This document shows, piece after piece, positions 1 to 11,744 of a stretch of 64,000 bases of DNA. Origin of the DNA: Hibiscus mutabilis (Eukaryota; Streptophyta; Magnoliopsida; Malvales; Malvaceae); assembly GCA_019671005.1 (NCBI GenBank), contig CM033732.1, forward strand, positions 46,923,392 through 46,987,391, in the 5' to 3' direction. Made by a program: the position numbers and the translations under genes. Under the pieces are notes generated by a model that saw nothing but the letters and a program-made list of their open reading frames with translations, searched no databases and was not told where the DNA came from. How positions within the stretch are numbered: the first letter of the stretch is position 1; the number at the start of each line of letters is the position of its first letter.

Positions 1-236
1 TGCATATCTTATATGATTAGATAAAGTAATTTAAATTAGAATCAAATGGTACTATAACATGATAAATAATTACAACTAAATTTGTATAGGAACTTGAAAA
101 CTCGACTTGACTCGAATTTCATACACTCGACTCGAATAAAAAAATCAAATAAAGTTTGAGTTGTAAAATATGACGCGTCAACTCGAATAACTCAAATTTT
201 TTTATTCTACTCGACTCAATCAAACGTCCACCCCTA
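1..236. repeat. Dispersed AT-rich repeat, copy 1
   Basis: The segment with the string actaaatttgtataggaac, followed by repeated ctcgactcgaat motifs and ending near cacccctattg, recurs in diverged form at about 48490-48640 and 51955-52165. The cacccct end resembles hAT-type short elements, but the left edge is outside the window, so no target duplication can be checked. Confidence 0.5.
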
Positions 237-789
237 TTGTAATCGTTTAGCTTTTATATTATACTCGTATTTAAAATATAAATAAATTTTTAATACACAT
301 GTTATGCTATGCAATTCTTTTTGTTGTATGATTTATAGATTTAGTTTAAGATTTAAGAGTTATAGGGTAGAATTTAAGATTTATTGTTATAAATTTAGAG
401 TTTAGGAAAGGGACGAAACCAGAGTTGAGAGTTGAGGGAAAACATAAATGTTGAAAGTTGAGGACAAATTCACAATTAATCTAATATTTTATATTATATA
501 TTATATAAAATTTAACACATGATTTATTTTATGTATATATTTATAAACTTAAATATTCATATCATATTAGTATTAAGACATTTTTAATATCTTTTCATGT
601 CTAGTATGAACCAAATACAAGACAATGAATCCAAAAGGGCAAAACGATATCTTAATTAGTGCCAAAAAAACAAATTAATTAACATTACATTAATTATAAT
701 AATTGAAATATTAATATTCCATCATTTCATATTCACCAAGAAATTGACAAATTACAGCCAATTGGAAATTCATGTCTTCAGTTCGTTGA

Positions 790-3700
790 TCATCGTCTTC
801 CTTGAGCCAGGCTCACCCGCAACGCCCTTCCTTCCAGTTCCTAAAACATCATTCGACAAAACATACCACTGATTTACACACACCTTTTTAATTTGTGAAT
901 GCCCGATACGAATATATTTAAAAAATTTCAAAAAAATTCTAATGTATATTGAGAGCTATATTTGTCATATCAAAAGGTGCAACAAACATACGGAGCTAAG
1001 ATCAGACGTTGGAAGGGGCAAAGATCTTATTTAACTAATATTTAAACTAAAAAGGACTTAAAATATCATTATACCAAAAAATTTGGGAAGAATCTTTCAC
1101 TATACAAGGCTCCGTCCCTGAATACATCTATTTCAAAGAAAATGAAAAGTTAATTTTTTTTATCCAAAAAGTAGGAATCAATATGTAAATATAAGCATGC
1201 ATGTTGGAAATGAGTATTTTCATTCCCCCTCCCCCCCAAGATTCTCATATATTTGGATAGGGATGGAATTTCGAGGATAAATATAAATAGTAGTAAAACA
1301 AGGATTAGAATCTAATTGTTAAGTAAATAATTTAAAATTTTAAAACTGGGGTTAGAGTCTAATTTACTTAATTTTAAAGCAGACAAGGACCTAAAAACTA
1401 TTTAAATAGAAAAATTGTAGGTCATGACCGAATTACCTAGTTTCAAAACTAAGAATATCTAGAAAGCAATTAAACCCAAAAGTTAAAGAGGAGACAACTT
1501 AATTTGTATAGTTCAAAAACTAGGAAGGGCCTAAAAAACAATTATACCTAAAATATTGAGGGCAATGGCCCCTACCACCCTATGTATGATTTTTCCTTTG
1601 TCGAAGGATGTATACTCATTCCCATGAACAAAAATTATGTCTCCTTAGCATGTTCTTTTTATGTTTTACGTTAAAAAATACTTAAAATTAAATTTTAAAT
1701 CCTAACCATAATTTTCACATCCTAAATCTTAAATTTTATACCCTGAAAAATATATCCTACTTCTAATTTCCTAAATTCTAACCATAAATCCTAACCTTAA
1801 ACCCACTATTTTAAAGTCGGGACATAAATGGAAGCATGCTAAAGGACAGACGATTTTCATCCCATACCCATATCTAAAAAAATGACAAACATGATTGCCT
1901 CCACACTATAGTCTAAATCCAAAATATTTTTTAAAATACTCTTAAAATGATTATAAAGTAGTATTTGTTCATATTTTTTAACCATTTGACAACACATATT
2001 TGTCTTGCAGACAAAACTGATTGAATCCGAATCTCCTAGGCGAGAACACTTGTTTGGTTTACAAATTCAAAATATTCAAATCAATTCTTAAAAGTATTAA
2101 TATTGTCTTTTTGTTGGTTTAACAGTTAATTTAGATGACAAATACTAGATCAAATTTGATACGATATACATTTAATCAAATTTTAAGGTGTATCTATTAC
2201 ACTAACATTTAACACATAAGCACAATTAGAACCACAAAAGAACTCGATTGACACTATATTAACTCAATTAAGATTTTCAAAATTTAAAAACCAATTTAAA
2301 ATTGGACATAATTCACGACTTCAAGTGCAATTAACCTTATATGTATAAACATGTATCCCCCTACCGAATTTAGGAGGTATTAGGGAGATCTTATCTTCGT
2401 GTCTGAATAAACGTCGAATAGACTTAAAAATAAGACTCGATATATCTTCCACCCTGCCTAATTAGGATGATCATATCTCAGTACTCATATCCGAATAAAC
2501 ATCCGATACGAAAAGAATCAATATGTATATGTAAGTACGTACCACTCCATTGAGAGATTGAATGGCAGCTTCCATCTCTGATTTTGTTGAGTAGCTAACA
2601 AAGCCGTAGCCTCGAGACTTTCCCGTGTCGCCGTCATACAAAACCCTAGCTCCGACCACATTCCCATATTTATGGAAAGCTTGTGTTAAGCTCTCGGATG
2701 TCACCGACCACGACAGGTTCCCCACGAAAAGCTTGAACTCGGTTTCCGGATATAATGGTTCTTTCGGTTTAGGCTTGTCCGAAAAGTTAACTCTCAATGT
2801 CCGACCGAGATATTCCTGGAAAAGAAAAAAAAACACCCCAAAAGAAGATTCACTGTCTGAATTATCGAAATATTCGTGTCGTGTTCGTGTTTATTTTTAA
2901 AATTTAATCAAAATTACAAGTAATTTCATGGGATTCTTACACTTCCATCAAGGTTCTGGATAACTCTGTTGCAATCTTCAACGGTGCTCATTGTAACGAA
3001 TGCAAAGCCTCTGCTTTTCCCTGTCTGTCTGTCGTAAAGCACCTGAAAAATCATTGATTCGGATATATTATGTTATTCGAAGTTTTCATTTTAAAACGCT
3101 CCCTACACATAAATCGGAATATATTGAACGTTTAAGTGTCTCAATCTCAAATATGACACTGTATCATACAAACGACAATACCAACAAATTAAACTTAATC
3201 GACCAGAAACTATCCACAATTGAGAGCATGCAAACATTTCACCACCTATTATATTCATATCTGACACTCGTATCTGAATCTAATTCCGAACAGCAGGATA
3301 TAAGCCTAGCAAATTAGTACTAATTAATTAATCACATAAAGAAGTACCTCAACAAGCTCTGGACTGCCATAATCTTGTATTATCACAGCAAGTTGTGCAC
3401 TGTCAACATTGTAAGGCAAGTTCCCAAAGTAAATCTTAGTGTTCACATCAGACTCAACTTCAACCTCAGTTTCGGCTTCGGCTTCGGCTTCCTCCTCCAA
3501 CGGGGCGGTTTCCGCCGTCTCCTGTTCAGCAACAGCGGCGGACACCTTAAGCGTCCGCCGCTTCTGAACGGTCCCGGCGGTGGGGAAAAGCTCGTGAGTA
3601 AAATAAGAGTGATGCTGCTGCTGCTGCTGCTGATGATAGTGAGATACCGAAGATAATACACGAGCAGATGGGATTTTGAAGAAGGGTTGGCGGCGGTGGT

Positions 3701-3794
3701 GGTGGTGATCAGCCGTGAGTTGCTTGAAACGCATGCATTTAACGGCGTTGATGGATTGAGAAAACGATGAAGCAACCGCTGCTGCTGCAGCCAT
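790..3794 (-). CDS. PSRP2: Plastid-specific ribosomal protein 2-like, two-RRM chloroplast protein (4 exons)
   Basis: Coding exons are 3794-3348, 3042-2941, 2815-2543 and 840-790, all with GT-AG borders and matching phases, giving 290 residues. Residues 1 to about 90 form a Ser/His/Gln-rich transit-type leader, followed by a short acidic stretch (EEEAEAEAETEVEVE). RRM1 has RNP2 IYFGNL and RNP1 RGFAFV. RRM2 has RNP2 LFVGNL and RNP1 RGYGFV. The linker NFSDKPKPKEPLYPETE and the tail VSLAQGRR are those of the PSRP2 family (Arabidopsis At3g52150 type), a protein associated with the chloroplast 30S ribosome and able to bind RNA. The last exon encodes only 16 codons plus TGA and lies beyond a 1.7-kb intron, so it is easily missed. 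The start ATG at 3794 is the first in frame. I see no lesion. The gene family is clear; the exact ribosomal role is known from the family, not from this sequence. Confidence 0.93.
841..2542 (-). other. Long third intron of the PSRP2-like gene
   Basis: This 1.7-kb intron has donor gtacgta after 2543 and acceptor ttttag before 840. It is AT-rich, with many short runs of the CCTAAATCTTAAAT type around 1670-1810 that look like decayed repeat filler. No coding segment is visible in it on either strand. Confidence 0.8.
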
Positions 3795-4288
3795 GATGAT
3801 AGAATCGTCACTTAAAAACTGTGTAGCAGTGGCAGAAAAATGGAATCAGTGACGGTGGTTTTTGGCAGTGGAAAAAGACGAAGAACAAAAAGGGATGGGT
3901 GTAAGAGTTATCCGAGCTGACGTGGCCAGATTTCGTCCAATAAGATTGGGGATAAGATGAGTTCAGATCAGTTTAGCTATCAGCTTTCTGGAACCGGCCT
4001 AACCCATTACCTGAGTTTCCTAAACAGTAAATTACGTGATTGTCCATTTAATTATGAGAATATCGATAGATTAAATTTGTCAAGCTATTTAATTATTTAT
4101 TAATTTAGTTTTAGTACAATAACAGTTATTAGCAAGCAACTCCATTAACATTCTCCTCTCTTTTCGTAAGTTATGAATTAAGAGTAAATTCTTTATTTTG
4201 GAATTGTTTAAAAAATAGTTATCTAAATAATATTAATTAAGTCATGTTATCAACAGTTAATGGAAAAGTTGATATACCAATTAAACAA

Positions 4289-4565
4289 GGAAAAAAATTT
4301 GATACACAGGCCGTGTAAACTTTAGTTTACAAGTGCCTTTTAGTTTTAGGGGTTAAGGTTTTAGTTTAGGGTTTAAAGTTTAGGAGTTTAGGTTGTAAGG
4401 TGTAGAATTTAAGGTTAGTGTTTAGAATTTAAGGTTTAGGGTTTAGAGTGTGTGGTTTAGTTTTTAGGGTTAGGGTTAGGAATTTAAGATTTGTGTTTTT
4501 ATAGTGTAAATACACAGGCTTGTGTAAAATTAATTTTACACAGCCTGTGTATTAAACTTTTACCC
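4289..4565 (+). mobile_element. Mutator-like MITE, first of an inverted pair
   Basis: This 277-bp element starts ggaaaaaaatttgatacaca and ends tgtattaaacttttaccc. It is flanked on both sides by the 9-bp direct repeat attaaacaa (4280-4288 and 4566-4574), as expected for Mutator-type insertion. Inside are telomere-like ttagggttt strings. It belongs to the same family as 37587-37842. It has no coding capacity. Confidence 0.85.
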
Positions 4566-4574
4566 ATTAAACAA

Positions 4575-4853
4575 AGGGTAAAACTTTGATACAATGGCTG
4601 TGTAAAATTAATTTTACATAAGTCTGTGTATTTACACTATAAAAACCTAAATTCTAAATTCCTAACCCTAACCCTAAAAAACTAAACACTAAACCTTAAA
4701 CCCTATACACTAAATTCTAAGCACTAACCTTAAATTCTAAACTCTACAACCTTAACCCCTAAACCTTAAACCATAAGCTAAAACCCTAACCCCTAAAACT
4801 AAAAGGCACGTATAAACTAAAGTTTACACGGCTTGTGTATTAAATTTTTTTCC
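4575..4853 (-). mobile_element. Mutator-like MITE, second of an inverted pair
   Basis: This is the same element family as its neighbour but inverted, running from agggtaaaactttgatac to cacggcttgtgtattaaa. It is bounded by attaaacaa on the left and by ttaaacaa (4854-4861) on the right, so the target site is present three times across the pair. The inner part is the reverse complement of the first copy, including ccctaaac-type strings. Confidence 0.82.
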
Positions 4854-5451
4854 TTAAACAAAATTGAATAATTATATATTAAATATTATATCAATTTAAT
4901 ATTTTTTAAATTTAGTTTTGACTTACAAGCTAACACATAATTATTTGATGATAATGTGGGATTTTGGTCGACCCAACTCTGAGCCAAGATTTAAAATTTT
5001 CAACCCAATCTCACTTTGTCTTAAGTTTAATATATTTTATTTTCATCTTAAAATTTTAACAAAGAATTGATTAAACTCGATCCATCTCAAAAAAGATTTA
5101 ACAAAAATAATAAATATATTATATATATATATATATAATTATAAAGAGATCGGGTAGGAGAATTTGCACACAAAATTTGATTTAACTCGATTTTTTTTAA
5201 AAAACTCGTTTTATCCCATTTCAAACTCAATTTTTTAATTAAATTCATCTTTATCGAGACAAATCGAATTGAGACCCGGAACCAAATAATTTAACCATCA
5301 TAATTCAGTTTTGGTATGACATGGTAATTACATTTTTCTCTCAAAATTTATATAAACTGAGCCGTTAATATCACCCTCGTCTTTGGAACGAGTCTTGACC
5401 CTTGGGTAAGATCATTTTTTTAGACAAATGGGTAAGATCATTTTTTTAATT

Positions 5452-6253
5452 GGGTAAACTACATAAATGGTTCCCCAGCTATAATCCAATTATTTGTTAA
5501 GTCCCCTAATTATGAAAAGTTATAAATAGGTCCCCGGCTAATCACGACTAACAAATCGGTCCAATTTCGTTAAAAAATAAACGGTTGATGATGTGATAGT
5601 TTAATAAAATCTATATAATAATATATTTAACCTTCAACTTTTATATTTTATTTTAATTTGGTCTTAAATTTAAAATTGCATCTCTCAATATTTAAATATT
5701 ACAACATTTTAGTCCCTTAAATCCTAAACTTCATCTTCTTCCCCTTCTAAAAAAACAAAACTCCATTGATGTTAACGGTAGCCATCTACAACCCCATTTG
5801 TATGAGCAGTAAAAACCGTTGGAGTATCAAAACCTCCATTGATGTTAACGGTAGCCATTTGCAACCCCATTTGTATGAGCAGTGAAAAGCCATCGGAGAA
5901 TCAAAAACTCCATCGATGCTTACAGTAGTCATCTACGATGAGCTACCCACAGTAGAAGATGCATACCTTTTATTTTTAAAAGGGAAAAAGATGAAATTTA
6001 AGATTTAAGGTACTAAATGTTGCAGCTAAAATTTTAAATTTAGAACCAAATTAAAATAAAATGTAAAGGTTAAAGGTTAAATTTGTTATTATACAGATTT
6101 TATTAACGACCACATTATCAGCCGTTTATTCTTTAACGAAATTAAACCGATTTGTTAATCACGATTAATCGGGAACCTATTTATAACTTCTCATAGTCAG
6201 GTGACTCAACAAAAAATTGAATCATAGTCGAGGACCATTTATGTAGTTTACCC
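5452..6253. mobile_element. 802-bp long-TIR non-autonomous DNA transposon
   Basis: The ends are gggtaaactacataaatgg and the matching ccatttatgtagtttaccc, and the inverted similarity continues inwards for over 250 bp on each side. The centre (about 5756-5930) has about two and a half copies of a 76-bp direct repeat containing ccattgatgttaacggtagc. No transposase is present. The left end is also seen at about 48967, in what looks like a chimeric copy. Flanking duplication is weak (tttaatt). Confidence 0.85.
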
Positions 6254-6610
6254 GTTTAATTCAAAGCAATGTAATATGAATTATTATTTTGAGAGTCATA
6301 TTTTTTATACTTAAAAAATTACACAAACCTTCTTTAAAATCTAAAGTTTAAATTCATAACCCTAAACCCTTAATCATAAACCAATAATAAACAAAGCTGG
6401 TTAAGCTTACCGAATAAACTGATTCATTTCAGTATATACACACATTTAAGACAGTCTCTCCGTTACCAGGAAAACAAAGCTGTTCTTGGCTATTCTAAGA
6501 AAACTTGAAGAAAAAAAATATACCCGTATCAAATATGTGCTAACACTTATATTTGATACTCGCATCTAAATCCGAACACCGAGTCAAAAATGCTTATTCA
6601 GCTATAGTTT

Positions 6611-8488
6611 CTAGGGATCTTGCCAGCTTGGTCTTTCAGATAAAGGGTGTTTTCTCCGAGTTGAAACAGTTGGTTTTGATCCTCTCTTCCCTTTAGTTTC
6701 GACATTACGGTTGTCATCATCCTTGGACTTGTTTGTTCTTACAGGACTTCTAGCAAAGATAGGTGTTCGAGTCGTGTGTCGATTTTGAACCGTGTTATGA
6801 TTCTTTAAAGCTGTCCGTTGTCTCCCTTCGATCTTGTTTTTATATCCGATCACCGCATCGTTGTCTGAATAAATCGAAAAAATGCAGACACATCTAACTC
6901 CATTGTTTAACACTTTCTGAGTAATCAATCGTTTCCATACATTTCCACCAAATGAAAATCATTGAAAACAACATATGGATTGTTTAAGGATGCTTCTTGA
7001 AGCCCGTGGCTCCACATGCAATCATGTTTCTATTGTAGCATTTAAGTTTTCTAATGATGCTGCAAAGCCTTTTCCATAAACCGATTAGTTCCGACCTATA
7101 TTACTCGGACACGAATGTGAGTGCCGAACATAGCTAAATATGAGTCACAGAGTCAGACACGAATATTTTAAGAAAAATAAATAATTCAAAGCAACATCGA
7201 ATTACACTAACACTAGACACGGGCACATGGACAATTGTATTTCGAGAGAAATGAAAAGTCCAAATATGGTTCAGTTGGTTGTGTGCATACGGAGTTCGAA
7301 ATACTTATAGCATGGGTGCTATACGAGACTAACCTATGCCGGCACATATATATCCGACACGGGCACTTGAATTCGAATAACATAGACAAACAACTTTGAT
7401 ATAACAATGTAATTACCAGGACTAGATATGACCGCCCGAGGACGTGGAGTTGAACTCGCTCTAATATTTGGTCTAGCTTCCTCCTCTCCAGCTTCAGCTT
7501 TTGTCTTGCTTTTCTCAGAGCCTGAAAATCAACTATACTGAATTAAACTATAGTATGAAATATTCGTACATTAGAATACGACACATATTCGGATATGAGT
7601 ATAAGGGTAGAAGGGTAAGGTTCTCCAAAGGTTATGAAAAAGAATAACTACATCCATACCGAACACATAATCGTACTCAGACACTTATTCAAAGTACGAA
7701 TATCCTAGGAAGTAAATGAATTGGGAAGTGCCTAAAAAACTCTACCTTCAGATGAAGAATCTGAATATTTCTCCACTTCTGGTACATAAGACTTCGGAAT
7801 TCTTGCTGTGGGCATTGGAGAAACATCTTCGTGCCTTTTCACTGCCAAACAAGATAATACTATGTTATTCGGATTTTTCATTTTCTCCCATATAAACATG
7901 AGATATAAGATGTTATATTCTTAATTATATGAAAAAGATTGAACATACCCTTATCGGACACATCCATATTAGAATTTAGCATGGGAAAGTTAAAAAATCA
8001 AACATATGGAGTGCTTTTAGTTTCATGAATGGAATCAAACATATGATTATGGACATCCCACAAAGGCACAAACTTTATCCTTGAAATAAATACTCTTGTA
8101 GGCCATATTTAATTTGCTTTAAGAAACAAGCATAACTACACAAATCATTCAACTTTGACCATGTATCAAATCAATCAAAACAGAATAATCAGACACGCCC
8201 AAAACCTAGAAACTGATTCACAGAGCAATAAAACTTCACAGAACAGTAAAGAGAAAGAATACCTGGGAAACAAGAATCAAGCATGGAGAGAAACGGAACG
8301 TCTTTCAAAGACAAAACAGAGTTAGTCTTGTAATCCTTGATAACTTGTTGATCATCTTGGTCTTGTTCTTTCACTTTCACCCTTGGAAACACTACAAAAA
8401 CATCAAAAAACCCATTTCAGGACAAAATCGAACTCCCAATTTTCAACAATCACATATACAAAAAAAGATGAAAAAAAGGAGACCCACT
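6611..8488 (-). CDS. Unrecognised small basic protein, 194 residues (split start codon)
   Basis: The exons join in phase: the A of the start at 8488, then 8391-8263, 7841-7746, 7521-7417 and 6864-6611, totalling 585 nt including TAG. Exon borders are GT-AG. The predicted protein starts MFPRVKVKEQDQDD, has a short conserved-looking block (LSLKDVPFLSMLDSCF), a Ser/Glu/Lys-rich middle and a very basic, probably disordered tail ending in RPSWQDP. There is no membrane segment or known fold. The first exon has no internal ATG, and an in-frame TAA lies upstream, so the simplest start is formed by joining A (8488) to TG (8391-8390). I do not recognise the family. The intact frame over five exons and good splice sites argue for a real gene. 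The 5' end is the uncertain part. Confidence 0.72.
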
Positions 8489-9055
8489 TGGTTTTTTAAT
8501 CTGGTTAGACTTGTTGAAGGGCTTATTCAGCTGTTGATAGCAAATCAGAGTTTTGGGTGTTTTAGTTTAGAGATGATTGGATTCGGAGAACAAAGAAAAC
8601 AGATGAAAGTATTCAAAAGATAACTTTTGGGGGGATTTTCTTATATGATGAAGGGTGGGAATCCAGTATTAAACCAGGGGCTGATCAACTTGGAGAGTTG
8701 TTTAAATTGGCGAAAGAATCGCGGAATCAGATTGAATACGCCACCTTAAGTTGACTTTTCCATGTTCAATGGCTATGTTTCTCTGTCTCCTGACCTTTTC
8801 TACTTTATGGCCACTTGCTCGTTTACCACGTGTTGCACACTCGTGGAACTAAAAACAAACTTCTTAAAAAGAAAAGGACTGCATCAGTCAATTCTAATCA
8901 AAATACGATCCGATTAACTCGAATTTATGTTTTCCATTTCCATTTGGATTCGGAAATCCGAAATAGGAAATGAATAAGACTGTTAGATACAAGCTTAAAC
9001 AAGTACCAAATGATTGTTCAGAGAAAAAAAAAATGTGTCCTAACCTTTATAATTG

Positions 9056-10786
9056 TTACCAAATATCCCCACAGCTACAACTACCATTAAAAAACTTATG
9101 GTATCTGTTAACATCCCTTACAATGATCACCTTCTTTATTGCTCTGCTTAAGTACTTAAAAGCTCCGTGACAGTCCTTGCAGATTCGGAGATTCTTACGA
9201 TCCTTATCGGCTTCCCTTCTGGTGCGGCTCCGCTCACTATCACATATGCTAAAGCTAGCTTCTCACTATGATACCAAAGTGCTTCTTTTTCCCCCTTCTC
9301 CTACTTCATGCAACATCTCATCCCATACCGGCTTGTATCCTAGTTTTTCAATCTCTTCCATTAACTCGGCCAACTTTGTGTAGATTTCTTCGGTTCTCTG
9401 GTGCTTCTTATCCCCTGCCATAAACACATGCACTTCGCCCTTGACTTCGATCCAACTCTTACCGCCTTCCTTTTTCACTCTCCGATCTTTCATTGACTTC
9501 CTCATATCGGCAACCTCGGCCCATCTCCCTGCAGCTGATAAGACATTTGCAGCTATTGAATAAGCTGAATCGTCGTGAGGATCCAATTCTAGCAACCTTC
9601 TAGCCATCCTCAAAGCCATATCTGCTTCACCGTGATGAGCACAACTTGACAGCAATGATCTCCACACTGCAGCATCCGGGTTAAACGGCATTGTTGTTGC
9701 AATCCTCTCGGCATCTTCCAACCGCCCGGCTTTTCCCAATGCACCGATCAAACATGTATAATGCTCGAGCCACGGCTCGATACCATACTCCACTTTCATC
9801 CTATTCATCCACATCTCCGCTCCGCCAACCAAGCCAGCACTGTAAAAGCCCGAAAGCACAGCTAAAAAGCTATACTCATCCGGCACGAATCTTTTGTCCG
9901 CCATCGTTTGAAACAACTCGACCACCGAATTAACATCGCCTTGCTGTGCATAACTGGCCATCAAAGCATTCCACCCTACAATATTCATAGCATCAACATT
10001 TTCGTCAAACACCTTCCGTGCATCCAAAACAAGCCCCGATTTCCCATACCCATCAACCAAAGCACTCCCCACAATCACATTCTTATCGAACCCAGTAACA
10101 ACCACATGCCCATGAATCATCCTGCATGGCTCTAAAGCAGCCAACTCCGCCACCGCTCGTAACGCCCCGGAAACGCTATACATGGTAGAACCCACATTGC
10201 AAGACCTCATCTCAGCAAACAAAGATAAAGACTCAATCATCTTAGAATTCTGGGCCAACCCAACAATCACCGCAGCATAGCAAACTTCATCTCGTTCAGT
10301 CATTTCATCGAACACCTTCATGGCATCCATAGGAAGTCGATGTTTGCAGTAAAAATTGACCAAAGCGGAACCAGAAAAAGGTTGGGTATTGAGAGAAAGC
10401 TTAAAGGAAAGAGCGTGCAATGAAAAGCCAAAGAAAAGGCAACAAGGAAGCGAAACGCAGGCTTTGAAAAGAGAAGCAACGGTTCGTTGGTTCGGGAGAA
10501 TGGGGTGGCGGAGCATTGAGAGGAACAAAGTGGGGGAAAGTGGGGAATTGGTGTGAGCTGAAATGAGAGAAGTCCATGAGACGATGTTGGGAGATGGGAT
10601 TTGATTGAAGAGACGAAGCGAGGAATCGAGGAGGTTGGATTTGGAGTAGAGAGTGATTAAATTGTTGAAAACGGAACGATCGAAGCGAGGGAATTTCAGA
10701 GCTCGGGCATGGAGGATTCGTGGGTCGGCGATGGATTGTTGTTGCAGTGCCGGAGCTGCACTCGTCGGGTCTCCAAGTAAGTTCAT
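9056..10786 (-). pseudogene. PLS/E-DYW pentatricopeptide repeat gene with shifted DYW domain
   Basis: The open frame runs from ATG 10786 to a TAG at 9266-9268 and encodes 506 residues of a PPR protein: tandem helical repeats from about residue 20 to 430 (for example VSWTSLIS, VGWNALMASYAQQGD), then E/E+ motifs (KEGGKSWIEVKGEVHVF). The first DYW residues (LGYKP) are still in frame. A DYW domain follows immediately but in another frame: YHSEKLA, then after a second shift CKDCH and the end SCSCGDIW, with TAA at 9056. The two shifts are +1 in the G/A run near 9283-9292 and -1 near 9208-9212, and they cancel. Family members act in plastid or mitochondrial RNA editing. HSE and the CxxCH zinc ligands are preserved in the DNA. 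The gene is intronless. It could be a recent pseudogene, a gene with a truncated E+ product, or an assembly error. Confidence 0.88.
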
Positions 10787-10835
10787 GATGCTGCTGCCAT
10801 TTTTCCCCTTTTCCAGTAAATTTGTTGAAGTTCAA

Positions 10836-11076
10836 ATTTTTTTGACAGAAATTTGTTGAAGTTCAATTGTCACAGAACTTTCAGCGACTTTTCATGTTCA
10901 CTATAAACAATTCACTTTTTTTAAATAATAATTAAATAATTCAATTATAAGTTTAAGAACAAAAATTCAGTTAGTTATAATTGAGTCATTTAATTATAGG
11001 TTTAAAAATAACTATATAACTCAATTAAAATTTTGTGACAAACCCGTCACTCTATCGATTAAATTGTAATACAAAT
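10836..11076. other. Upstream flank of the PPR gene
   Basis: This AT-rich intergenic DNA has no recognised motif. It contains short repeats of the ttcaattataagtttaa type that look like decayed MITE sequence. Confidence 0.5.
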
Positions 11077-11472
11077 TTGGTATAATAATTATTTTAGTCC
11101 CTAAAACTTTTTGTATTCTATTAATTTGATCATAATTCGAAATAATTCAATAAACTTAATCATTCATATTTAAAATTTACACTAGTAAAACAGTTGTGTC
11201 TAGTAGCAGGTGACGTTAAGGTCATAATGTGTTTATTCGATTAATCGTTCAATTGTTCAATAGTAAAGTAATTGTGTCTGTAGAGCTATCATGTATATTG
11301 ATTATTGGACTGATGGACACTAACATAAAGTGTGGTAAGTAGTCGAAGGATGGTCAGAATAGTGCAGTATCGAAATTTTTACATATGAAGGATTAAGCTT
11401 ATTAAATTATTTTGAATTATGACTAAATTAATATAATGTATAAGTTTTGGGACTAAACGGTTGTTATACCAA
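11077..11472. mobile_element. MITE with ttggtataa termini
   Basis: The ends are ttggtataataattatttt and, at the other side, acggttgttataccaa. Inverted similarity continues inwards through tagtccctaaaac / gttttgggacta and the aattcgaaataattcaataa block. It is 396 bp with no coding potential. Confidence 0.82.
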
Positions 11473-11744
11473 GCCCATGTTTCATTTTATTGATAGAAAT
11501 ACTTTTTTTTTGTGTATTTATATATTTCTTTCCCTGTTTATTTACTTTAACATTTCCATTATTTTATTTGATTTTTTCCCGAAATAATTGTATTTGATTC
11601 TTTAATTAGACTGTATTTTAATTTTGTCTATATTTTATATAATAAATGGATTTAAATTATATATTTTTATGTTCTTAAAAAATTATAATTTTCCCTCATT
11701 TTGTGTATTTATATAATTTTCCCGTTAAAATTCGATTATCCTGA

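Larger units (their letters stand above)
3795..6610. other. Intergenic stretch between the PSRP2-like gene and the next gene
   Basis: Apart from the three inverted-repeat elements listed separately, this interval holds the 5' flank of the PSRP2-like gene (upstream to about 3970), a short TA run near 5120 and AT-rich sequence. No coding exon is recognisable. Confidence 0.7.

Noticed and set aside
3443..3811. Alternative 122-codon frame over exon 1 of the PSRP2-like gene
   Set aside because: It is an overlapping frame of the real exon. The in-frame RRM and splice sites support the other frame.
4300..4830. Interstitial telomere repeat
   Set aside because: The ttagggttt strings are irregular, occur in both orientations and are bounded by MITE ends and target duplications.
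5452..6253. Micro-RNA or hairpin gene from the long inverted repeats
   Set aside because: Long hairpins are possible, but the structure is fully explained by transposon arms. There is no sign of a distinct precursor.
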